Assembly: GCA_008933525.1 (NCBI GenBank)
Contig: WBUV01000241.1
Span: 1-5,541, forward strand
From: Bacteroidales bacterium
Lineage (GTDB): Bacteria > Bacteroidota > Bacteroidia > Bacteroidales > Tenuifilaceae
DNA length: 5,541 nt
Direction: 5' to 3'
Shown here: one piece after another, positions 1 to 5,280 of the stretch
Numbering within the stretch: position 1 is the stretch's first letter
Layout of the letters: every line of letters starts with the position of its first letter
The notes under the pieces: model-generated
The model's input: only the letters and a program-made list of their open reading frames with translations
What the model was told of the DNA's origin: nothing
The model's database searches: none
Position numbers and translations under genes: made by a program

Positions 1-722
1 GCCCCACTATAGCCCAACAACTCTGCAACTCCGTATACAATAAAAACAAATGCTGGTGTTGTAAATATTGAATTCTGAATGGTTCTAATCCTGTTCAAAA
101 GAATTGACCAGCCAATTGCGCCTGCAATTCCAACAAATGCCGCAAAAGTGAACGACGAAAGTATTTTGCCAATTATCAACCCAACCTGTAAATTACCGCT
201 CTTATTGGCCTCTATCAATGCCAATGCAAAAACAATACAGAGCACATCGCTCAGAGCCGATTCCAAGACTAGAATAGTTCTTGATTCCTCCTTTATTTTA
301 AGCAAACGAACCATTGGAATTACTACTGCCGAGGAGGTCCCACCCAAAATTGCACCAAGAGTAAGGGCTACAAGCAAGTCTAAATCAAAAAAGAAGTAAG
401 CAATTAGCCCTACAATCAATAAAGTCGCAAAAAAATTGATAACAGTCAGAGCCATCGAGCCCTTTATGGAGTTCTTCAGTTCCTGAAGTTTTAGTCCAAG
501 TCCCCCTTCGAAAAGAATTATCACCAGAGTAATTGAAGTAAACATTGGGCCAGCCACACCAAAATCCTCAGCGTGAACTACACCAAGTATTGGCCCAAAA
601 AGTAAACCAACAAGCATTAAAAGCAACACATCGGGAATACCTTTTTTTTCGAATATTCCAGAGAACCAGTGCGAGAGGAATACTATAGCCCCTACAATAA
701 GTATGGTTAATGCTGAGTTCAT
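1..722 (-). CDS. Na+/H+ antiporter (CPA family), N-terminal part, cut by window edge
   Basis: An integral inner-membrane cation:proton antiporter (Na+/H+ exchanger domain, PF00999 type) expected to swap cytoplasmic Na+ or K+ for protons. Reading the minus strand from the ATG at 722 gives 240 uninterrupted residues to the window edge. About seven hydrophobic segments are visible, at roughly residues 4-20, 31-50, 57-76, 90-111, 116-139, 153-171 and 181-209. Family motifs are LFEGGLGL (70-77), GGTSSAVVIP (127-136) and LESALSDVLCIV (153-164). The acidic D159 sits where CPA1 proteins carry the ion-binding Asn-Asp pair, but here the residue before it is Ser. GGTSSAV stands where NhaP-type proteins have a Thr-Asp motif, so exact subfamily and ion preference are uncertain. 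The start begins directly with the first membrane helix, and no Shine-Dalgarno is seen. The gene is divergent from the transposase gene. The family call is firm; the missing C-terminus may hold further helices or a regulatory domain. Confidence 0.9.
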   Translation of the reverse strand, partial: MNSALTILIVGAIVFLSHWFSGIFEKKGIPDVLLLMLVGLLFGPILGVVHAEDFGVAGPMFTSITLVIILFEGGLGLKLQELKNSIKGSMALTVINFFATLLIVGLIAYFFFDLDLLVALTLGAILGGTSSAVVIPMVRLLKIKEESRTILVLESALSDVLCIVFALALIEANKSGNLQVGLIIGKILSSFTFAAFVGIAGAIGWSILLNRIRTIQNSIFTTPAFVFIVYGVAELLGYSG

Positions 723-980
723 AATATTGCTATTTGTTGTTCCCCAAAAATACCATAAAATAGTTAAAGTTGCGTTTCAAATTGTTCTTTAAACAAAAAG
801 GCTGGTGTACTCGATGCTTTGGATAATCTCACTCCTAAGGTTTTAACAAAAAAATTGAGTCGATGTCCCTCCAAACATTTTAAAAACAGTTTTTTCTAAA
901 TGCAAAACATTGTACAATAATTAAATATCAAAAATTTATATTAATTTGTTATTGAAAATTAATCAATTGAAACATAACAA
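723..980. other. AT-rich intergenic region between divergent genes
   Basis: Apart from the antiporter promoter candidate, this stretch holds no open frame with coding character, no convincing hairpin terminator and no RNA gene that I can recognise. It is AT-rich with runs of A and T, as expected of a region between two divergently transcribed units. A decayed palindromic repeat starts at its right end. Confidence 0.5.
745..781 (-). promoter_or_regulatory. Candidate Bacteroidota-type promoter of the antiporter gene
   Basis: On the minus strand a perfect match to the Bacteroidota -7 consensus TAnnTTTG (TATTTTTG, plus-strand 745-752) lies 22 bases before the antiporter ATG. A TTTG that could serve as the -33 box lies at 778-781. 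The 25-base spacer is longer than the usual 17-23, so only the -7 box is convincing. Transcription would start near 738 and leave a leader of about 15 bases. Confidence 0.35.
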
Positions 981-1044
981 AAACGCCCAAAAGGTTTGCA
1001 GCGTAAAAATAGGACATCTCTTGTATGCAATGTGAGAATCTATT
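981..1044 (+). repeat. Decayed copy of the RAYT-associated repeat unit
   Basis: This segment follows the same order of landmarks as the intact unit that comes next. GCCCAAA at 985-991 matches the first-hairpin left arm. AGCGTAAAAATAGGACATC at 1000-1018 matches AGCATAAACACAGGGCATC of the intact units. CTTGT follows at the place of the second-hairpin right arm. Several stem bases have changed so that none of the palindromes can still fold well. I read it as a fossil of the family that has escaped repair or replacement. Confidence 0.45.
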
Positions 1045-1165
1045 GAACACAATAAAAGGACTATTAATCCTAACCAAAAGCCCAAAGGGCTTATAGCATA
1101 AACACAGGGCATCGCCCTGTGATTTAGAGTAAACAACTAATCAAGCCCTGAAGGGGCGTAAGCAA
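1045..1165 (+). repeat. Palindromic unit L1 (plus orientation), upstream of the transposase gene
   Basis: The unit carries three hairpins in order. The first is AAGCCC-AAA-GGGCTT at 1078-1092 (6-bp stem, 3-base loop). The second is CACAGGGCATCGCCCTGTG at 1103-1121 (8-bp stem, loop ATC). The third is GCCCTGAAGGGGC at 1145-1157 (4-bp stem). It opens with GAACACAATAAAAG at 1045-1058, matching the head of the downstream plus units. It then contains about 20 extra bases, including a small GGA/TCC inverted pair, before the first hairpin. It ends a few bases before the transposase start, so these hairpins would lie in the 5' untranslated region of the transposase mRNA if transcription starts further upstream. 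Confidence 0.75.
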
Positions 1166-1177
1166 AAAGCTAAATCT

Positions 1178-1630
1178 ATGCCACAATCACTATCGAAAGT
1201 CTACGTTCACATAACTTTCAGTACAAAAAACAGAGAGAATACAATTGATGACAGCATCCAAGAACGTCTTTTTGAGTACATAGGAGGAATTTGTAAGGGA
1301 ATGGACTGTAAGCCAGTAAAAATTGGAGGACATTACGACCACATTCACATTCTATGCTTATTATCTAGGAAGATTGCTCAAACTCAATTACTAGAAAACA
1401 TTAAAAAAGAATCATCAAAATGGATAAAAACTATTGGAGATAAATACATTAATTTTTACTGGCAGAATGGATATGGCATTTTTTCAGTAAATCCATCGGA
1501 AATAGATATCGTTACAGATTATATAAATAATCAGAAAGAACATCACAAGAAAAAAAACTTTAAGGACGAATATTTGGCGTTTTTAAAAAAATATAATGTG
1601 GAATATGACGAGAAGTACTTATGGGATTAA
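1178..1630 (+). CDS. REP-associated tyrosine transposase (RAYT), IS200/TnpA-like
   Basis: A 150-residue single-domain HUH/Y1 transposase of the IS200-like superfamily (Transposase_17, PF01797). Such enzymes cut and rejoin single-stranded DNA next to hairpins through a 5'-phosphotyrosine intermediate. The N-terminus (SKVYVHITFSTKNRE, residues 6-20) is the typical first strand of this fold. The metal-binding HUH motif is H55-I-H57 in YDHIHIL. WQNGYGIFSV (95-104) is a conserved block of the family. The likely catalytic tyrosine is Y115 with Q119 four residues on, the spacing seen in IS608 TnpA (Y127, Q131). All catalytic residues are present and length is normal, so the enzyme looks intact. I chose the ATG at 1178 because it gives the canonical N-terminus; no Shine-Dalgarno precedes it. 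No tnpB accompanies it. The palindromic units on both sides, rather than IS-type single ends, argue for RAYT over a classic IS200 element. Confidence 0.9.
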   Translation: MPQSLSKVYVHITFSTKNRENTIDDSIQERLFEYIGGICKGMDCKPVKIGGHYDHIHILCLLSRKIAQTQLLENIKKESSKWIKTIGDKYINFYWQNGYGIFSVNPSEIDIVTDYINNQKEHHKKKNFKDEYLAFLKKYNVEYDEKYLWD

Positions 1631-1631
1631 A

Positions 1632-1719
1632 TGCTTTTGCCCCTTCAGGGCAATACTTTCTTATAGGTAATGCCTCAGGGCGATGCCCTGAGTTAGTGCT
1701 TCGGCACCTTTGGTGCAAA
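1632..1719 (-). repeat. Palindromic unit R1 (minus orientation), directly after the transposase stop
   Basis: Read on the minus strand this unit has the same three hairpins in the same order as L1. The first is GCACC-AAA-GGTGC (plus-strand 1704-1716). The second is at 1674-1692, with outer stem CTCAGGGC/GCCCTGAG instead of CACAGGGC/GCCCTGTG. The third, GCCCTGAAGGGGC, is at 1639-1651. The plus strand also offers a competing hairpin, GTGC-TTCG-GCAC at 1696-1707, which overlaps the first. Being the first structure after the stop codon, it could protect the 3' end of the transposase message or act as a weak stop, though it has no T-tract. Confidence 0.75.
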
Positions 1720-1830
1720 ATAGAACGCAATAAAAGTCCGAAGGACTTACAGCATAAACACAGGGCATCGCCCTGTGATATAGAGCAAATCAGCACATCA
1801 TGCCCTGAAAAAGCGTTAGCAAATTGAGTG
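1720..1830 (+). repeat. Palindromic unit R2 (plus orientation)
   Basis: The first hairpin is AAGTCC-GAA-GGACTT at 1734-1748 and the second is CACAGGGCATCGCCCTGTG at 1759-1777. The third position (1802-1815) reads GCCCTGAAAAAGCG and no longer folds. Bases 1720-1789 are identical over 70 bases to 1945-2014 in unit R4. Confidence 0.75.
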
Positions 1831-1855
1831 TAACGAAAAGCACCTCTCGGAGTAA

Positions 1856-1944
1856 GCGCTTTTGACCATTTAGGGCAATACTTTACGATGAGTAATGCCT
1901 CAGAGCGATGCCCTGAGTTGATACTTTTGCACCTCTGGTTCAGT
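1856..1944 (-). repeat. Palindromic unit R3 (minus orientation), partly decayed
   Basis: This unit is the 225-bases-later counterpart of R1, aligned without gaps at about 70 of 90 positions. The second hairpin at 1899-1917 survives with one mismatch (CTCAGAGC against GCCCTGAG). The first hairpin (around 1929-1941) and the third (around 1864-1876) have lost their symmetry. Confidence 0.7.
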
Positions 1945-2050
1945 ATAGAACGCAATAAAAGTCCGAAGGACTTACAGCATAAACACAGGGCATCGCCCTG
2001 TGATATAGAGCAAACAAACTACTCGAGCCCTGAAGGGGCGGAAGCATAAA
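1945..2050 (+). repeat. Palindromic unit R4 (plus orientation), intact right-hand end
   Basis: All three hairpins are intact: AAGTCC-GAA-GGACTT at 1959-1973, CACAGGGCATCGCCCTGTG at 1984-2002 and GCCCTGAAGGGGC at 2027-2039. After about 2045 the sequence becomes plain AT-rich DNA, so this is the right boundary of the repeat block. The unit resembles L1 closely from AGCATAAACACAGGG onward, and both keep the third hairpin. Confidence 0.8.
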
Positions 2051-2214
2051 ACTCAAACATATATGTCAAATACTTTTATGTAAATTCAATCCGTCAAATT
2101 AACCCAATTGTGTGTTTTATTAACCAGATTATTTTATAGCTTTATTAATGAAACATAAATAATTTAAACATTCTGCAATGTTTTTTGTAGTAGATATAAA
2201 TATAAAATTGATGT

Positions 2215-3645
2215 ATGAAAAAGGTTCTACTAACAGGAGCAACGGGCTATATTGGTAAGAGACTATTACCTGTTTTAGTCGATAAAGGTTACAACGTTGT
2301 TTGCTGTGTAAGAGATAGGAATAAGTTTCATCCCGAAGAATCAATTAAGAGCAAAATTCAAATTATTGAAGTTGATTTGAGCATAAAAGAAACGCTAAAC
2401 AACATTCCTCCCGATATAGATTTTGCCTATTACCTTGTTCACTCTATGTCAACCTCCAGTGATTATGACGAATTGGAGAAAATATCAGCTATTAATTTTC
2501 GAGAAAGACTTAATGAAACCAACGTAAAGCAAGTAGTTTACCTAAGCGGGATTGTTAACTCCCAAAACTTATCGAAACACCTAAATTCGAGGAGAAATGT
2601 TGAAATTGAATTAAGTAAAGGCAATTTTGCGCTAACTACTGTTCGGGCGGGAATAATAATTGGATCGGGAAGCGCATCGTTCGAGATAATTCGCGATTTG
2701 GTTGAAAAACTACCCATTATGATTGCTCCCAAATGGTTGAAAACAAAATGTCAACCTATTGGGGTATCGGACGTGATTAAGATCTTAACCGATATTCTGA
2801 ATAACGAAAAAACGTTCAATAAAAGCTATGACATTGCTGGCGATGAGGTTCTTACCTACAAACAAATGCTCCTTGAATTTGCTTCGGTTCGTGGATTAAA
2901 GAGGTATATCTGGACAATTCCTGTTATGACCCCCAAACTATCGTCGTATTGGCTATTCTTTATAACTTCAACTTCGTACAAGCTTGCCACATCGCTGGTC
3001 GACAGTATGAAAGTTGAAGTAATTGCAAGAGATAATGAAATAATGAAGTTGCTCAACATTGAGCCATTGTCATATAGAGATTCCATTAAAAAAGCTTTTA
3101 AACAGATTGAACAAAATGAGATTGTCTCAAGCTGGAAAGATTCAACTATAAGTGGGATTCTAAATTTTAAAATTTCTGATTACATAAAAGTCCCTACCTA
3201 TGGATGCTATAGAGATATTCGTAAAAAGCAAATTATTGATATAGATGTATGTATCGAAAATATTTGGCGAATTGGTGGAGAAACAGGCTGGTATTATGCC
3301 AATTGGCTATGGAAGTTAAGAGGTTTTATCGATAAAATTTTTGGAGGTGTAGGCTTAAGGAGAGGTAGAACCAATATTAGCAATATACAAGCAGGCGACA
3401 CTCTAGATTTCTGGCGTGTTTTATATGCAAACAAAGCCGATAAACGATTACTTCTTTTCGCCGAAATGAAACTTCCAGGCGAAGCTTGGCTAGAATTTCA
3501 GATTAAAGACAGCTGGCTTATTCAAACAGCAACATTCCGACCAAAAGGATTATACGGCAGAATTTACTGGTATGCAGTGCTCCCTTTGCATGGTATTATT
3601 TTTAGAGGGATGATTAATAAAATAACCAAAAGTAATACACGATAG
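2215..3645 (+). CDS. Atypical SDR oxidoreductase with C-terminal DUF2867 domain (YbjT-like)
   Basis: A 476-residue NAD(P)-binding protein, the same length as E. coli YbjT as I recall it and collinear with it. Residues 1-300 are an NmrA/atypical-SDR Rossmann domain. GATGYIG (8-14) is the dinucleotide-binding loop, VDL (53-55) follows, YLVHSM (73-78) is a family motif, and RAGIIIGSGSASFE (144-157) is a second conserved block. The classical Tyr-xxx-Lys catalytic pair is missing: the equivalent stretch reads HLNSR (122-126), and YbjT has HLRAR there, so this is a family trait and not damage. Residues about 325-470 form the DUF2867 domain, with a hydrophobic stretch near 449-464 that may contact the membrane. 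The physiological substrate is unknown. The ATG at 2215 is chosen because it puts the glycine motif at the usual distance from the N-terminus. The gene stands alone: repeats lie upstream and a 485-base gene-free stretch lies downstream. It ends in TAG. Confidence 0.9.
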   Translation: MKKVLLTGATGYIGKRLLPVLVDKGYNVVCCVRDRNKFHPEESIKSKIQIIEVDLSIKETLNNIPPDIDFAYYLVHSMSTSSDYDELEKISAINFRERLNETNVKQVVYLSGIVNSQNLSKHLNSRRNVEIELSKGNFALTTVRAGIIIGSGSASFEIIRDLVEKLPIMIAPKWLKTKCQPIGVSDVIKILTDILNNEKTFNKSYDIAGDEVLTYKQMLLEFASVRGLKRYIWTIPVMTPKLSSYWLFFITSTSYKLATSLVDSMKVEVIARDNEIMKLLNIEPLSYRDSIKKAFKQIEQNEIVSSWKDSTISGILNFKISDYIKVPTYGCYRDIRKKQIIDIDVCIENIWRIGGETGWYYANWLWKLRGFIDKIFGGVGLRRGRTNISNIQAGDTLDFWRVLYANKADKRLLLFAEMKLPGEAWLEFQIKDSWLIQTATFRPKGLYGRIYWYAVLPLHGIIFRGMINKITKSNTR

Positions 3646-3741
3646 AGCAGAAAGAACTTTGGGTTTGATTTGACACAAATAGAAATTGATTGTTACTTTT
3701 CGTGCCAGAAGAACAACTATAATCTAAGGCAAGGCTTTTTA

Positions 3742-3790
3742 CACGGACTCACCCCAACCCTCTCTATCTGACTCCGCCAGTAGGCGGATA
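3742..3790 (+). repeat. Second repeat family, copy 1 (direct)
   Basis: The sequence from 3746 to 3772, beginning GACTCACCCCAACCC, recurs exactly (27 bases) at 3880-3906. With one mismatch the match runs 31 bases from 3742. The copy ends in a nested hairpin, TCCGCC-AGTA-GGCGGA (3773-3788). An outer pairing CTATC/GATAG is also possible. The outer pairing corresponds to the hairpin of copy 2, so the nested GC-rich stem looks like a variant loop. Confidence 0.65.
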
Positions 3791-3875
3791 GGCTTTATGA
3801 TTGATACTTAATTAAAAGATTTGAATGCTAGGTTTAAAGCAAGAATAGTGCCTTTGAGTTAGGTAAAGTTTAACG

Positions 3876-3995
3876 CACAGACTCACCCCAACCCTCTCTA
3901 TCTGACCGATAGAGAGGGAGATTCACTAAACGTTGTTTCTTACATTCCCCCCTCTTTACCACCGACAAGCGGAAGAGAGGGGCTGGAGGTGAGTT
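3876..3995. repeat. Second repeat family, copy 2 plus inverted copy 3 (MITE-like, about 116-120 bp)
   Basis: Copy 2 (3876-3918) contains a perfect 11-bp stem, CCCTCTCTATC at 3892-3902 pairing with 3908-3918 across a TGACC loop. An inverted copy follows: CCCCTCTTT (3949-3957) pairs with 3974-3982 (one G-T), and then comes GGTGAGTT (3988-3995), the complement of the family's opening ACTCACC. The segment 3880-3995 is therefore bounded by short inverted ends (GACTCACC and GGTGAGTT), like a small non-autonomous element. It encodes nothing, and no transposase for it is in the window. Its sequence is unrelated to the RAYT palindromes. Confidence 0.55.
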
Positions 3996-4130
3996 ATTAC
4001 TACCAATACTGTTAATAAAAAACTAACTAGAAATTTCTTCTAACGTGGTTTATTTTTTAGTTTTAGGAAAGTAAAATGTTTCACTCTTATGATTTTGTAA
4101 TTCATATTATTTTAAAACTAATAAGCCATA

Positions 4131-5201
4131 ATGCACTTTATGTCAGAATCATTACCTATTTGCAAAATTTGTAAACGTAATGCTGCAGATGAGACTGGTT
4201 CACACTTATTGACAGCATGGCTAATTGCATCAGTATATGATGAAAGTGGAAGAAATAGGGATTATGAAATCATTTTCAATATGAATGAAAAATTTTTTAG
4301 AAAACCTTATTTTGGAAGAAATATCTTACCTGATAAAATTGAAGATATTATTGGCAAAAAAAAAGAAGAGATTGACTTTAAAAATCAAAAGCATGCATTT
4401 GTAGAAAACCATATTTTCTGTAAACATTGTGAGAAACGATTTAAAATTATTGAAGATGAATTTTTAAATAAAATACACAGAAAGTTAAGACTTGAAAACT
4501 TTTCTATATTAAAAAACAAGAAATATTCTATTCAATTAATAGATAATAATTTGATTCTTAGATTATTTTTTTACTCTCAAATCTAGAGAGTGTCGGTTAC
4601 TGACAATATATCTTTTAAAATATCATCGAAATTAGAAAATAAAATTGGTAGTATTTTAAATGCAACATTAGCATTAACTCTGAAGGAAACATTAATAAAC
4701 TTAGGAAAATTTGAAAAAGAAATAAAAAGTATTCCATTAATTGTTATTAAATTAGAAAAGCCAGAAGACACTACAAAATTATCTGTTTTCTTCCATTTAA
4801 AATACACAAAACCTTACAGCATCCTTTTAAATGATTATATAATTCTTCTTTACGAAAAAGAAAGTCATTTAAAAAGTATAAAACAAAGTTTTTTTGGCAT
4901 TACTGACTTAATTGGTAATACAGAATTAGTCAATATGAATGAAAGTTCCTTCAAATTAGGCTATATTAAAGATAAAGACTTCCAAGAATCTCAAAAAAAG
5001 CTTATTAAGAATCAAAGTGAAAATGACTTTAAAGATTTAAGAAAACTATACAGGGAAAGATCTAAATCCATTTTTGGAGAATATCCGAAAGAAATTTATT
5101 TTAAAAAATTCTGTAAATCTCTTACGACAAGTTCCAAAAGAAATGGTAAAACAATTACTAAAGAGAACTTTGATGCTGCAATGAAAAACTCTTTAGAATA
5201 A
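4131..5201 (+). pseudogene. Zn-finger-like protein of unknown function, split by an in-frame TAG
   Basis: Bases 4131-4586 encode 151 residues ending in TAG (4584-4586). The same frame then runs on for 204 codons to TAA (5199-5201). A GTG at 4590 could formally start the second half, but nothing supports it as a real start, and the long open frame in such AT-rich DNA means the two halves were one coding sequence of about 355 residues. The N-terminus has C11-x2-C14 followed by GSH (23-25), and a second pair is C97-x2-C100. Together they suggest a bound zinc, somewhat like the knuckles of HNH-type nucleases, but no clear HNH core is visible. The C-terminal half is rich in Lys, Ile and Asn with no motif I recognise. 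The start may be the ATG at 4140 instead (MSESLPICKIC). Base composition is clearly lower in GC than the neighbours (14 of 60 G+C in 4621-4680 against 20 of 60 in 2701-2760), which suggests transfer. A defence or mobile-element role is possible but not shown. Confidence 0.7.
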
Positions 5202-5207
5202 ATTTAC

Positions 5208-5243
5208 GATGGCTCTCGCTGGCGTGCATTTGTAACGTGTGCC
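5208..5243. repeat. Possible short inverted-repeat remnant
   Basis: Between the disrupted gene and the convergent ABC gene lies a GC-richer patch with GGCGTGC and GTGTGCC around a TTTGTAAC centre (about 5221-5243). The arms pair only imperfectly, with several G-T pairs. It differs in composition from the AT-rich gene before it and may mark the right-hand edge of an inserted segment or serve as a weak shared terminator. Evidence is slight. Confidence 0.25.
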
Positions 5244-5280
5244 TCTTTAGTCTCTGGTGTAAAAAGTAATCCTCAAGACT

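Larger units (their letters stand above)
1045..2050. mobile_element. RAYT transposase gene with flanking REP/BIME-like palindromic units
   Basis: A transposase gene (1178-1630) lies between oppositely oriented copies of a roughly 90-110-base palindromic unit, and further copies lie on the right. The order is plus unit (1045-1165), gene, then minus, plus, minus, plus units (1632-2050). The two units touching the gene form a large inverted repeat. The third hairpin GCCCTGAAGGGGC at 1145-1157 is mirrored by GCCCCTTCAGGGC at 1639-1651 just after the stop codon. REP-associated tyrosine transposases are known to sit within clusters of the REP palindromes they recognise, often paired in opposite orientation as BIMEs, and this arrangement fits. 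Outer limits are set by where similarity to the units fades, and no target-site duplication was found (IS200-like enzymes make none). Whether the whole block moves as one, or only the repeats spread, cannot be told from one window. Confidence 0.65.
1631..2050. repeat. 225-bp tandem duplication of a mirrored unit pair (BIME-like)
   Basis: Copy one (from 1631) and copy two (from 1856) align with a constant offset of 225 bases and no gaps. Each copy is a minus unit followed by a plus unit. Identity is uneven: about 70 of 90 in the minus half, then 70 of 70 across 1720-1789 against 1945-2014, then falling again in the tail. Alternating opposite orientation is the hallmark of BIMEs, the composite form in which REP sequences occur. 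Confidence 0.7.
3646..4130. other. Gene-free stretch with hairpin repeats
   Basis: No plausible coding frame is seen on either strand. The first 95 bases hold only a weak 5-bp hairpin (ATTTG/CAAAT, 3668-3680) and no clear terminator for the preceding gene. Bases 3742-3995 hold the second repeat family listed separately. From about 3996 to 4130 the DNA becomes AT-rich, which fits the upstream region of the following AT-rich gene; no convincing promoter boxes were found there. Confidence 0.6.

Noticed and set aside
79..399. Plus-strand open frame of 106 codons
   Set aside because: It lies wholly antisense to the antiporter gene, whose minus-strand translation shows clear family motifs. The plus frame has no recognisable character.
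1560..1955. Open frames over the repeat block (minus 1560-1955, plus 1621-1827)
   Set aside because: They are made of the palindromic units themselves, so the translated peptide repeats with the DNA repeats. They also overlap the transposase end. The frames arise from the GC-richer repeats, not from a gene.
981..2050. CRISPR array
   Set aside because: The repeats are few, alternate in orientation, are long and multi-hairpin, and are tied to a transposase. There are no regular unique spacers and no cas genes.
2181..2210. Promoter with TTTG and a TAnnTTTG-like box before the SDR gene
   Set aside because: TAAAATTG (2203-2210) mismatches the consensus, the spacer from TTTG (2184-2187) is only 15 bases, and the start of transcription would fall inside the coding region.
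3892..3918. Rho-independent terminator of the SDR gene
   Set aside because: The 11-bp stem is strong but lies about 250 bases after the stop codon, has no T-tract, and belongs to a dispersed repeat.
4090..4097. TGATTTTG as a -7 box for the AT-rich gene
   Set aside because: One consensus base is wrong and there is no TTTG or TTG at the right distance upstream. In such AT-rich DNA this match is expected by chance.
4590..5201. Separate gene starting at the GTG at 4590
   Set aside because: The GTG lies one codon after the TAG of the preceding frame and in the same frame, with no sign of its own start site. A broken single gene explains this better.
5249..5280. AGTCT/AGACT inverted pair as a shared terminator between convergent genes
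   Set aside because: The stem is only 5 bp with a 22-base loop and no T-tract on either side.
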